Below, one piece after another: positions 7,882-15,477 of a DNA stretch of 20,226 nt. The notes beneath the pieces were generated by a model that was not told where the DNA came from, did no database searches, and was given only the letters and a program-made list of their open reading frames with translations. How positions within the stretch are numbered: the stretch's first letter is position 1; every line of letters starts with the position of its first letter. A program made the position numbers and the translations under genes. The DNA lies in assembly GCA_030591745.1 (NCBI GenBank), contig JAUVAM010000002.1, forward strand, positions 1-20,226, given 5' to 3'. The stretch is from Deltaproteobacteria bacterium. Lineage in GTDB: Bacteria; Myxococcota; B64-G9.

Positions 7882-10647
7882 TTAGGCGCGACGTCTGCGA
7901 CCCAGGCCCAAGAGCAGGCCGAGCAGCAGCAAGAAGAAAGGAGAAGCACTGTTGGTCCCGGTTGCGCAACCGCAGCCCTCACCGCCCTGGTCACAGACAC
8001 CTTCGTCCGTGTAGCCGTCGCAATCGTCGTCGACTTCGTTACAGGTTTCCACGGCATCCGGATGAACGGTGGGATCGCTGTCGTCGCAGTCATCGCCGCC
8101 GCAAGTGGCATCATCTGCGCCGTCGTGATCGGCGTCCGGGCAGTTGCATTCCAGGTCGGCTCCGTTGCAGTCCTGGTCTACGCCATCACCGCATTCCTCC
8201 ACGGCACCGGGATACATGGAGGCCGCCGTGGTTTCGGAGCAACCCATGGCGTTTTCGTCGCCGGCATCGCAACAGTCAAGGACCTCGCCACAGACAAAGA
8301 AACCATCGGCGTCGAGGTCGAATCCCTCGTCGGTTGCGCCATCGCAATTGTTGTCCCAGCCGTCGCAAAGCTCCTGGGCGCCAGGGTGGTTGTCCCGATT
8401 GGCGTCATCGCAGTCATCGCCACCGCAGGTGGCGTCGGCGAAACCATCGTCGTCTAAGTCGTCACAGGTCACGATGCAGATGCCGTTGAGACAGGACTCA
8501 AGGCGACCGCATTCCGTCACGCAGTCACCACAGTGTTCTTCATCGGCGCCGGTGTTGATTTCGCAACCGTCGATGTCGCTTTCGTTGCAGTCGGTGTGGC
8601 CCGGCAGGCAGGCACCCATGGAACAGGCGCCGGCCACGGTGTCACAGATGCCCTGGGCGAAATTATATTCACAGACATGGTCGCAGTCGCGGCAGTGCTC
8701 TGGGGTGCCCAGGGCTTCTTCGCAGCCATTCACGTCGTAGTCGTCGCAATTGCCCCAGCCGGAATCGCATTCTCCCAGGACGCAACCGCCGTCCGCGCAG
8801 CCGGGCTCGGAGGCGTTGGGGAAGCTGCAGACCCGACCGCAGCCGCCGCAATTGCGCGGATCCGCGCTCACGTCCATGCAAGAGCCGTTGCAAACTTCTT
8901 GTCCATCCGGACAGGTGTCCGAACACTCGCCAAGGACACAGACGCGGTCCGCGTCGCATTCGTTACCACAGATGCCGCAGTGGTCGTTGTTGCTAGCCAA
9001 AACCGCTTCGCAGCCATTGGAGATGGCGTTGTCGCAATTGCCGTATCCTTCGTCGCAGGCACCCAGGGTGCAATGGCCGACTCGGCATTCAGGCACTCCG
9101 TTAGCGTAGTCCGAGCAGACCACCCCACAGTTGCCGCAGTTGGCCTCGTCTTCATTCGTGTGGGTCTCGCAGCCCAGGGTGTTCTCATCACAGCTTTTCC
9201 ATCCGGCATCGCAAACGTCGACGACGCAGCTGCTGTCTACGCAAAGAAACAGGGCGTGTGGACCGACGCAAGGCTGATCGCAGGCACCACAGTGCTGAGC
9301 GCTCACTGTCACGTCCACGCAGGCGCCGCCGCAGTCTTCCCGGGTGCCAGTACATTCGGTGTTGCAGGTGCCCAGGTCACAGAGTTCGTCTACACCGCAA
9401 GCCGTGTAGCAATCGCCGCAATATGAGGGGTCGCTCTCCAGGGCGAAGCCCTCATCGGTGAGACCATCGCAGTCGTCATCGATTTCGTTGCAGGTCTCGG
9501 TTTGACCGGGGAACCTGTCGCTATCGCCGTCGTCGCAGTCGTCGCCGCCGCAGAAAATATCGGCGTGTCCGTCCCCATCGTCGTCGGCGCAACCGGCGCA
9601 GTCGATGATCAGACTGTAGTCACCCAGGGCCATGTCCCAGGTGTCGACCACGATGAAGTAGTCCTGAGCGGTTTCAAGCGTCACCAGCAGGCTCTCGGTG
9701 CCGGGGCCGAAGACCCGGTCGGCACCGGCGATGCAAGCCGGTCCCTCGCAATGGCCGCTGGCCGGGATGACGGCCAAGGCCAGATCGGCCGTATCGGAGG
9801 TCAGGCGGATGCGCACATCGCCGTCGTGGGTGGCCGTGAAGGTGTAAGCAACTTCGGGGCCGGGCTCGGCGTAAAGCAGGCAGTCGTAGTCGTTGAGCAA
9901 TTGAGTGCTGGCCACGGCGGCCGGGCCGGTGACGGAGGAATCGCAGGTGATGACATTTGAGTCCGGATCGCAGTAGGGACAGGTGGGATCCAGGCCATCG
10001 CAGTTCTGATCGATGCCGTCGCCACAAATCTCGTCGGCTTCCGGGAACATGTCCGGTGCGTTGGTGGCGTCACAGCCGATGGCCGATTCGCTGCCGGAGT
10101 CGCAGCAGTCGGTACCGGAAAAACAATCGGCGTCGATGGCATAAGCGCCGTCGCCGTCTTCGTCAGCACAATTCTCGCAGCGGATCTCTAAGGAGAAGGG
10201 TCCTGAATTCGGAGAGTTGATCCCGTCGGTCCAGGCGTCCGCCACGATGTAGTAGGACTCGCCACCCGTTCCTGCAAACTCGACGACTTCCGGGTCGGTG
10301 TAGTTGTCGCTGCCATCTATGCAGGCCGAGTCGTCGCAGTCCGTACCCGTGCTGGGCAAGACGGCCAACACGGCGTCGAAGAAGGGATCGGGTGTCAGGA
10401 TGACCGTGATCAAAGCGTCGGTCGCAAGATTCAGGCGAAAAAATTGCTCGGGTCCATAGGCACGTCCACCCGTGCAGTCGTTTGGGTACCCGGGATCGCC
10501 AAAGTCATTGGATCCGCTGGAGTTGTCTCCGTTGTATGTTTGGTTGCATTCGACCAGGGTGGCCGGTTCGCAGGTTTGCGACCAGGCTGCTGCCGGCAAC
10601 AGGGTCAGGGCCAATAACACACATAGAATCAGCTTGATCGGCTTCAC
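7882..10647 (-). CDS. Secreted Cys/Asp-rich metal-binding repeat protein with MYXO-CTERM-like anchor (paralogue A)
   Basis: 921 aa with about 100 cysteines. The signal peptide spans 1-23 (LLALTLLP core, AWS|Q cleavage). Two PPC-like beta domains (about 26-157, 235-350; YYIVADAW, YFIVVDTW) alternate with MopE-type Asp-rich units at 160-223 and 353-400 (DDDGDG, CGGDDCDD, DDDCDG). Residues 410-728 form a Cys-rich array: four units of the type C-x-x-G-x3-CD...GCE...CG-x-C (from about 479, 531, 627, 680) plus two C...CxGxC variants (432, 579). Three Asp-rich units follow (729-776, 777-834, 836-883). The tail is GCGC (891-894), a hydrophobic helix 903-916 and RRRRA. The loops are Ca2+-like, so calcium binding and disulfide cross-linking at the cell surface are inferred. 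It starts at GTG 10647, with GGAGGG 7 nt upstream. Similar Cys repeats are often mislabelled 'tryptophan synthase alpha chain' in databases. Confidence 0.9.
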   Translation of the reverse strand: MKPIKLILCVLLALTLLPAAAWSQTCEPATLVECNQTYNGDNSSGSNDFGDPGYPNDCTGGRAYGPEQFFRLNLATDALITVILTPDPFFDAVLAVLPSTGTDCDDSACIDGSDNYTDPEVVEFAGTGGESYYIVADAWTDGINSPNSGPFSLEIRCENCADEDGDGAYAIDADCFSGTDCCDSGSESAIGCDATNAPDMFPEADEICGDGIDQNCDGLDPTCPYCDPDSNVITCDSSVTGPAAVASTQLLNDYDCLLYAEPGPEVAYTFTATHDGDVRIRLTSDTADLALAVIPASGHCEGPACIAGADRVFGPGTESLLVTLETAQDYFIVVDTWDMALGDYSLIIDCAGCADDDGDGHADIFCGGDDCDDGDSDRFPGQTETCNEIDDDCDGLTDEGFALESDPSYCGDCYTACGVDELCDLGTCNTECTGTREDCGGACVDVTVSAQHCGACDQPCVGPHALFLCVDSSCVVDVCDAGWKSCDENTLGCETHTNEDEANCGNCGVVCSDYANGVPECRVGHCTLGACDEGYGNCDNAISNGCEAVLASNNDHCGICGNECDADRVCVLGECSDTCPDGQEVCNGSCMDVSADPRNCGGCGRVCSFPNASEPGCADGGCVLGECDSGWGNCDDYDVNGCEEALGTPEHCRDCDHVCEYNFAQGICDTVAGACSMGACLPGHTDCNESDIDGCEINTGADEEHCGDCVTECGRLESCLNGICIVTCDDLDDDGFADATCGGDDCDDANRDNHPGAQELCDGWDNNCDGATDEGFDLDADGFFVCGEVLDCCDAGDENAMGCSETTAASMYPGAVEECGDGVDQDCNGADLECNCPDADHDGADDATCGGDDCDDSDPTVHPDAVETCNEVDDDCDGYTDEGVCDQGGEGCGCATGTNSASPFFLLLLGLLLGLGRRRRA

Positions 10648-10674
10648 GGGGCACCCTCCAATTTGAGTCCAGCC

Positions 10675-10703
10675 ATCCTAGCGAGAAGCCGGATTTCTGT
10701 CAA
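10675..10703 (-). promoter_or_regulatory. Promoter for surface-protein paralogue A
   Basis: On the minus strand a perfect TTGACA (10703 to 10698) is followed by a 17-bp spacer and TAGGAT (10680 to 10675). The start would be near 10668, a leader of about 20 nt before the GTG. It lies just downstream of the paralogue B terminator, so paralogue A is independently transcribed. Confidence 0.65.
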
Positions 10704-10720
10704 ACCGCTTGAAACAGGGC

Positions 10721-10758
10721 GCAAATAAAATCCCCGCCCTCTTTCGAGGACGGGGATT
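10721..10758 (-). terminator. Intrinsic terminator of surface-protein paralogue B
   Basis: A 13-bp stem with one mismatch (10729-10741 against 10746-10758, core CCCCG/CGGGG, loop of 4 nt) is followed on the minus strand by TTTATTTGC, that is, a run of T residues. It sits 30 bp after the stop of the 777-aa gene. No T-run follows on the plus strand, so it works in one direction only. Confidence 0.88.
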
Positions 10759-10787
10759 GTGAATTTGATGGGGTGTCGAGTTAAGCC

Positions 10788-13121
10788 TTAATCGTCTCGA
10801 CGTCGCAAGGCGGCCCAGCCCAACATGAGCAGCATGAATCCGCCGGTGAGCGGGGTGGGATCCATGGTGGAACAATCACAACCCTGGCCACCCTGGAAGC
10901 AGACATCGTTTTCGTCCACCTGCCCGTCGCAATTGTTGTCCACGTTGTCGCAGATTTCGAGGGAGTCGGGGCCGACATTTGGGTCGGAGTCGTTGCAGTC
11001 CGTACCACCGCAGGTGATGTCTGCCGCGCCGTCCTTGTCCGCGTCGACGCATTCTCCACAGGTTTCTTCAATGGCGCCGTCGCAGTTTTCATCCACGTCG
11101 TTGCCGCAAATTTCGGCAGCGTCGGGGTGGATGGCTGGATCGGAGTCGTTGCAGTCGGGAGTATCTCCGCAGGTCTTGAAGCCGTCGCCGTCGGCGTCGA
11201 AACCCTCATCGATGTTCGAATCGCAGTCATCATCGATGCCGTTGCAGAGTTCTTCCGCGCCCGGGTAGATGTTCGCGTTGCCGTCATCGCAGTCGCTGCC
11301 GCCGCAAGTCGCATCGGCCCGGCCGTCGTTATCCGCGTCGGCGCAGGTGCTGGAGCAATGCCAGCCGGCCTCGCCATCAATGCAGGATTCAAGGCGGGCA
11401 CAGATGTTGCCGCAGGCGCCGCATTGGTCGTTGGTATCCAGCGAGGTTTCGCAGCCGTTGGCCGCGTTTTGGTCGCAGTCACCGTAATTGCCCCGACAGG
11501 ATTCCCAGGTGCACAGGCTTGCTTCGCAAGCCGTGCCGGAGACATTTTCAAAACCGGCGTCTCTGCAAGAGGAGCCGCAGGCACCACAGTTGTTGGTGTC
11601 CTCGGGCAACTCGCAGCCGTCGTTGCGGGCGTCGTTGCAGTCGAGAAAGCCCGGTTGGCAGTTGAGATAATCGCAGGCACCCTGGGCGCAAATGCTGTCG
11701 GCCACGTTGACCAGATAGTCTGCGCAGTCGTAGTCGCAGGCACCGCAGTTGGTCAGGCTTTCGGCCAGCTCGCAGCCGTTTGAGCGGTTGGCGTCGCAGT
11801 CCAAAAAGCCGACCGCGCAAGTGTCGTAGTCACAGAGGCTCATGTTGCAAAGGGCGTTTTCCACGCCCCCCGCATTTACGTTGCAGTCGGTGCTGCAGTT
11901 GCCGCAGTGGGAAGGATCGGAGGTCAGATCCGTGCAGTCCGTATCGCACAAGGAGTTGGCCGTACCCGAGCAATCCTGATCGATTTCGTCACCGCAGACA
12001 TCCTCGGCGCCGGGGTAGATGGTCGGGTCTTCATCATCGCAATCGTCGCCCGAGGGGCAGTAGTCGGCGTCATAAGCGCCGAAGCCGTCGCCGTCGCCAT
12101 CCGTGCAGATTTCGCCACAGCTCACGTCCAGGGTAAACGTCCCCTCGTTCGAGGAGCCATATCCATCGACTACGATGTAGTAGCTGCCCGGTTGCAGGAA
12201 GGTTTCGATAATCTCCGGGTCACCCACTGTGTCATGTACCGCCAGGCAGCCGGTTGCCGGATCGCAGGCACCCGTGTCTTCCACGAGGGCCAGGAGTGAA
12301 TCAAAGGCGCTGTTCAGGGTGATGGTTACCGGCGTGGCACCGGTGACGGTAAAGGCGTAAGTCAGTTCCGGGCTGGCATAGGAGCCGAACGATGAGCCCG
12401 AGGCACAGTCATCCCAGCTATCGATCAGGTCCAGGGCGTCGACGCCGCTGGTGTCGCCGTCTACGCTTTCGTCGCAGGCGATAGTGCGCGTGTCGGGATA
12501 GCAATACAGGCAAACCGCGTCGCCGTCGGCGCAGTCGTTATCCAGGCCGTCGCCGCAGATTTCATCAGCGTCAGGGTTGATGGTCGGGTCGTTATCATTA
12601 CAATCGTCGCCCGCGGGGCATTCGGTTTCGTCGTAGACATAAAAGCCGTCGCCGTCCGCATCCGTGCAGTCAAGACAGGTAAGGGTAAAAGCATAGTTGC
12701 CAAAATCGTCCGCACCATAGCCTTCGATGACGAAATAGTAGGTGGTTCCGGCGGTCACGCGGAAGCTTAGGGATTCCACACCGGCACCCCACGAGGAGTC
12801 GGCGTAGTCCAGGCAACCCGTCTGGCTGCAATCGCCGTCCGAAGCCGCGAGTACCTGGAGAACCGAGTCGAAGTCACAGTCTGCTTCGATGAAGATCATT
12901 GCATCGGCCGTAGCGGTGAAGACAAAATCCGCGTCAGGTCCGCCGCCGCCCCAGCTGCAGTCGGCCTGGGAATCGTTGAGAGCACTCGTGGTGTCCCCTG
13001 TAATCGGATAGGTCGTGTCACAGGCGACGGCGGTTTGATCAGGACAATTTTGTGCCGCGACCGTAACCGGTAGCAAGGTCAGTGCCAATAGAACTGCTAA
13101 AATTGGTGCGAAGCGTTTCAT
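10788..13121 (-). CDS. Secreted Cys/Asp-rich metal-binding repeat protein with MYXO-CTERM-like anchor (paralogue B)
   Basis: 777 aa, with the same architecture as its downstream paralogue. The signal peptide is 1-23 and shares the VLLALTLLP core. Then come a PPC-like domain 26-149 (TYYFVIEGYG), an Asp-rich MopE-type unit 152-204, a second PPC-like domain about 212-335 (YYIVVDGYG) and a second unit 339-392. Cys-rich repeats occupy 396-592 (three C...CD...GCE units from about 435, 488, 542), followed by three more Asp-rich units (593-640, 641-690, 691-741). The tail is GCDC (747-750), a hydrophobic segment about 757-771 and RRRDD. The last part fits the MYXO-CTERM class (invariant Cys, helix, Arg cluster), thought to be processed by an intramembrane protease. 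The ATG at 13121 has GAGGAGG 6 nt upstream. Function is inferred as a cell-surface, probably Ca2+-binding, protein. Confidence 0.9.
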   Translation of the reverse strand: MKRFAPILAVLLALTLLPVTVAAQNCPDQTAVACDTTYPITGDTTSALNDSQADCSWGGGGPDADFVFTATADAMIFIEADCDFDSVLQVLAASDGDCSQTGCLDYADSSWGAGVESLSFRVTAGTTYYFVIEGYGADDFGNYAFTLTCLDCTDADGDGFYVYDETECPAGDDCNDNDPTINPDADEICGDGLDNDCADGDAVCLYCYPDTRTIACDESVDGDTSGVDALDLIDSWDDCASGSSFGSYASPELTYAFTVTGATPVTITLNSAFDSLLALVEDTGACDPATGCLAVHDTVGDPEIIETFLQPGSYYIVVDGYGSSNEGTFTLDVSCGEICTDGDGDGFGAYDADYCPSGDDCDDEDPTIYPGAEDVCGDEIDQDCSGTANSLCDTDCTDLTSDPSHCGNCSTDCNVNAGGVENALCNMSLCDYDTCAVGFLDCDANRSNGCELAESLTNCGACDYDCADYLVNVADSICAQGACDYLNCQPGFLDCNDARNDGCELPEDTNNCGACGSSCRDAGFENVSGTACEASLCTWESCRGNYGDCDQNAANGCETSLDTNDQCGACGNICARLESCIDGEAGWHCSSTCADADNDGRADATCGGSDCDDGNANIYPGAEELCNGIDDDCDSNIDEGFDADGDGFKTCGDTPDCNDSDPAIHPDAAEICGNDVDENCDGAIEETCGECVDADKDGAADITCGGTDCNDSDPNVGPDSLEICDNVDNNCDGQVDENDVCFQGGQGCDCSTMDPTPLTGGFMLLMLGWAALRRRDD

Positions 13122-13134
13122 CCCTGGCCTCCTC

Positions 13135-13155
13135 TCCGTCCAGGTTTTGGACGGA
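13135..13155 (-). promoter_or_regulatory. Leader hairpin next to the paralogue B ribosome binding site
   Basis: A perfect 8-bp inverted repeat, TCCGTCCA (13135-13142) and TGGACGGA (13148-13155), has a 5-nt loop. In the transcript it ends directly before the GAGGAGG ribosome binding site of the 777-aa gene, where it could keep that site exposed or modulate it. No riboswitch class is recognised. Confidence 0.5.
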
Positions 13156-13179
13156 ATACGGATATTGATAATATGAGAT

Positions 13180-13195
13180 GCCGGGTTGCCCCGGC
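13180..13195 (-). promoter_or_regulatory. Hairpin at the predicted 5' end of the paralogue B mRNA
   Basis: GCCGGG (13180-13185), loop TTGC and CCCGGC (13190-13195) form a perfect 6-bp GC stem. With the -10 box at 13207-13202, transcription would start near 13195, so the hairpin would be the first nucleotides of the mRNA. Such 5'-terminal stems commonly protect transcripts from 5'-end-dependent decay. Confidence 0.45.
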
Positions 13196-13201
13196 GGGAG
13201 C

Positions 13202-13230
13202 ATGGTAGCCGTGGGCCTGTCGGCTGTCAA
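13202..13230 (-). promoter_or_regulatory. Promoter for surface-protein paralogue B
   Basis: On the minus strand a perfect TTGACA (13230 to 13225) is followed by a 17-bp spacer and TACCAT (13207 to 13202). The leader before the ATG at 13121 would be about 74 nt and contains two hairpins. Confidence 0.6.
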
Positions 13231-13259
13231 CTTCACTCTGGGTAAAGCGCGAAAAGGGG

Positions 13260-13288
13260 TTGACGTCGGACCCGATGCTGCCTATAAA
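13260..13288 (+). promoter_or_regulatory. Promoter for the charged protein at 13353
   Basis: TTGACG (13260-13265), a 17-bp spacer and TATAAA (13283-13288) match the sigma-70 consensus at five of six positions each. Transcription would start near 13295, giving a leader of about 58 nt. The -35 boxes of this and the divergent promoter are 29 bp apart. Confidence 0.75.
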
Positions 13289-13314
13289 ATAGAGGTATCC
13301 GGGGGGATCGTAAT

Positions 13315-13340
13315 AACAAGAAGAAAAAACAAGAAGAAAA
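13315..13340 (+). repeat. Perfect tandem duplication of a 13-nt A/G-rich unit in the 5' leader
   Basis: AACAAGAAGAAAA occurs twice without a gap (13315-13327, 13328-13340), directly before the AGGTGA ribosome binding site of the gene at 13353. It lies inside the predicted transcript. An unstructured A-rich leader of this kind can act as a translation enhancer, and the copy number could vary by slippage. Confidence 0.85.
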
Positions 13341-13352
13341 GCAGGTGAAATA

Positions 13353-13958
13353 ATGGGCTACGATAGGCCTAGCTGGAAAGACATTGACCGTCAGCGTGAC
13401 GGCTCAAGTGGACGACGAAAAAGAAAAGACAAAAAAGAACAGGGCTTGCCGCAACACTCGACTCGCTACGACAAATACAAGCGGGACCTGGATCGATTGT
13501 TCGACCAGGGTCTGGCCGGGGATTTGTTGAAAAAAGCGACCCCGGACGAAGAGCCCGAAGCAGAGCCCAAGAAAGAATCCAAAAAGAGCAAGGGCCCGGA
13601 GACCACGCGCCGGCGCAACAACGAGCGCATTCCTCGAAATCCGGCCAAGTCGGCCTCGCGGCTCAAACTCATCCGCGCGGTTGTGGATGCGGCGGATACG
13701 GAGAGCCTGATCAGCAGCCTGGACGCCCTGGTGGCCGACTTTGGCCTGCCGGATGATCTGGAGGTCTTGATGCGGGTGCTTGAGCATACGGACGAAGCGC
13801 TGATCCTTCAGGCCGTGGCCAAGATCGAGGAGCTGCGTCAAGGCGCCAAGCGGATCCCCAGAAAAGCCTCAAGCAAAGAACGGCTTCGTTTCATTGGTCA
13901 AACGGCGGCCAGCGGAGAACTGCGAAAAGTGGCCACCGCCTTAGAAGAACAGCTTTAG
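13353..13958 (+). CDS. Highly charged protein of unknown function
   Basis: The 201-aa product begins MGYDRPSWKDID, followed by a very basic, probably disordered stretch (18-32, RRKRKDKKEQ), an acidic/basic linker (63-98, PDEEPEAEPKKESKKSKG) and a helical C-terminal half (102-201). The helical part reads like short alpha-alpha repeats (LIRAVVDAADTESLISSLDAL, taken as 107-127, then DLEVLMRVLEHTDEALILQA). There is no signal peptide, membrane segment or cysteine. The pattern suggests a cytoplasmic nucleic-acid- or protein-binding factor; I recall similar MGYxxPSWxxID openings in deltaproteobacterial hypothetical proteins but cannot name a family. The ATG at 13353 has AGGTGA 5 nt upstream and a near-consensus promoter, so it is probably well expressed. 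It is monocistronic and converges on the next gene. Confidence 0.85.
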   Translation: MGYDRPSWKDIDRQRDGSSGRRKRKDKKEQGLPQHSTRYDKYKRDLDRLFDQGLAGDLLKKATPDEEPEAEPKKESKKSKGPETTRRRNNERIPRNPAKSASRLKLIRAVVDAADTESLISSLDALVADFGLPDDLEVLMRVLEHTDEALILQAVAKIEELRQGAKRIPRKASSKERLRFIGQTAASGELRKVATALEEQL

Positions 13959-13977
13959 GCTTTTTGATCGACTCGCC

Positions 13978-14415
13978 TTACTCCATCAATTTTTCCATGG
14001 TGTCTTCGGTTCGGGCCAAGCCGATTTTGGCCACCACTTCCTTGACCTTCGGGTAGTCGTCCAATATCGCCAATACGGCCTGTTTGGGGATGCGCAGGCA
14101 GGCCAATGCGCCGTGGGCCTTGACGGTGGCCGAGCGAGGTTGTGCGGTGATGACGGCCATCTCGCCGAAGAAGGCACCGTCCGTCAGTTCGGCCACAGGC
14201 TTCTGCTCGCCCATGTCATCCGCCGAGATCGAGGCAATACCGGAAATGATGATGTACAGGGCATCACCCGGTTCGCCCTCGCGGACCACCACCGCGCCAT
14301 CTTCATAGTTTTTTGCTTCGGCGGAGTCTAAGAGCCGCTTGCGACCATCCGTATCCAGCATGCGCAGGAATCGGGCGTTGGCGAAGAACCTCAGTGTGTC
14401 TTCGAGATTGGCCAT
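13978..14415 (-). CDS. Cyclic-nucleotide-binding domain protein
   Basis: 145 aa comprising essentially one CRP/PKA-type cyclic nucleotide-binding domain. The beta-roll is visible (DGAVVVREGEPGDALYIIISG, about 39-59), and the phosphate-binding cassette FFGEMAVITAQPRSATV (82-98) keeps the critical G84, E85, R94 and S95. There is no DNA-binding helix-turn-helix or catalytic domain, so it would act as a stand-alone cNMP sensor or adaptor. The frame extends upstream to 14454, but ATG 14415 is chosen because AAGGAGG lies 5 nt before it. It follows the flippase-like gene by 54 bp on the same strand and may be the last gene of that operon. Convergent with the gene at 13353 (19 bp gap). Confidence 0.88.
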   Translation of the reverse strand: MANLEDTLRFFANARFLRMLDTDGRKRLLDSAEAKNYEDGAVVVREGEPGDALYIIISGIASISADDMGEQKPVAELTDGAFFGEMAVITAQPRSATVKAHGALACLRIPKQAVLAILDDYPKVKEVVAKIGLARTEDTMEKLME

Positions 14416-14469
14416 GCGGGCCTCCTTGAAAATTTCTTTCAGGCATGGTGGCACAGCGACCTGAGTGCG

Positions 14470-15477
14470 TCAATTTCGTACAGAAGGGGATGCCCGCATA
14501 CCCCACCAGCCGATGAAGAGACCAATGGCCGTGCCGATAAGCTTGCGAAGTCGGCGCGCGACCTCCATGGACAAGCCCAGCAGCGGGTCTAAGTGCAAGA
14601 GTTGGAAGAGCAAGGCGCTTCCGCTCTCGGCAACGCCGATTTGGCTTGGTACGAAGGTCATCACCCATGCGATGAGTTGAGAGGCTGTTTGGGTCACCAG
14701 AGCCAGAAGCAAAATCCAGGCGGGGCTTTTGTCCGGCATCAAGGCCAGCAGCAAGACCCAAACCTCGGCCACTTGCATCAAGCGGACGCCCGCCAACAAG
14801 GCTAAGGCCAGGGCGAAACGCCGGGGTCGTCGACGCGGAAAACTCTGGATGCGGAGGTCGACTGCTTTGGCCTTGGCCAGCAGCTTGTCGGGATCCTTGA
14901 TGCGAACAAAGGGAATTCGCGTGGCAAGGCGAACGACCTTGTCGGCGGCCCCGAAGCGCAGCAGAAGAAGCATGGCGATCACCGGCAGGAAGAACAGACA
15001 GGCCACGCCGAACAAGGTCCACATGACTTCGCTGGACAGATCCAGCAAGGCAAGGCAAGCCAGCGGGGCGATCATGGTGAAAAGCTGGGTGATCAGGGTG
15101 GCCAAGAAATTGAAAGAAACCAGGGAGGCGACCAGTTCCTGACCATCGACGCGCCCCTTCATCATGGTTCCCTTGAAGACCTCTCCCAAAGAGGCGGTGG
15201 GGGTAATCGTGTTGATGGCATGGCCGGCCCACAGGGCCGCCACGAAGTGGTGAAAGCGAGCGCGGCTGGCCGCCGGATCGGTCATGCTCCACCAGGCCGC
15301 GCTGGAGCCAAGCACCGCCAGCACGTAACAGCCGAAGGCGGCCAAGAACAAGGGCCCGATGCGCAAAAGTTGATGGCCGATTTCAACCATGTCCATGCGC
15401 AACATCACGCCGATCAGCAGACCCAAGCCCAGGAGCAGAAAGGCGATGTTGGCGATGCGTGCACTGCGTTTGTTCAT
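14470..15477 (-). CDS. Lysylphosphatidylglycerol synthase TM-region (flippase-like) membrane protein
   Basis: 335 aa with about eight hydrophobic segments. It matches the UPF0104/LPG_synthase_TM family (PF03706, the membrane part of MprF): the conserved NTITPTASLGEVFKG block (89-103) and FVPSQIGVAESG (275-286) are both visible. Members act as lipid or glycolipid flippases, or sit beside a glycosyl- or aminoacyl-transferase. There is no cytosolic transferase domain here. The ATG at 15477 overlaps the stop of the preceding membrane protein by ATGA (15474-15477), so the two are translationally coupled and likely act on the same lipid. A basic loop (about 213-220, FPRRRPRR) should be cytoplasmic. 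Confidence 0.85.
   Translation of the reverse strand: MNKRSARIANIAFLLLGLGLLIGVMLRMDMVEIGHQLLRIGPLFLAAFGCYVLAVLGSSAAWWSMTDPAASRARFHHFVAALWAGHAINTITPTASLGEVFKGTMMKGRVDGQELVASLVSFNFLATLITQLFTMIAPLACLALLDLSSEVMWTLFGVACLFFLPVIAMLLLLRFGAADKVVRLATRIPFVRIKDPDKLLAKAKAVDLRIQSFPRRRPRRFALALALLAGVRLMQVAEVWVLLLALMPDKSPAWILLLALVTQTASQLIAWVMTFVPSQIGVAESGSALLFQLLHLDPLLGLSMEVARRLRKLIGTAIGLFIGWWGMRASPSVRN

Noticed and set aside
8533..9426. Long plus-strand open frame (297 codons) opposite the 921-aa surface-protein gene
   Set aside because: Its Ala/Val/Thr-rich translation is the antisense of Cys/Asp/Gly codons. The minus-strand protein has a signal peptide, repeats and an anchor, so this is a shadow frame.
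7882..13121. Reading the repetitive GTCGCAGTC-rich DNA as a CRISPR or satellite array
   Set aside because: The periodicity is irregular and follows codons of the Cys/Asp repeats in intact genes; there are no uniform repeats with unique spacers.
13039..13236. Minus-strand 65-codon frame across the leader of the 777-aa gene
   Set aside because: It would start upstream of the predicted transcription start and overlaps the signal-peptide coding region out of frame, with no ribosome binding site.
14303..15292. Minus-strand open frame of 329 codons over the flippase-like gene
   Set aside because: A low-complexity, His/Arg/Gly-rich translation in the wrong frame. The real frame shows LPG_synthase_TM motifs and also meets the ATGA overlap.
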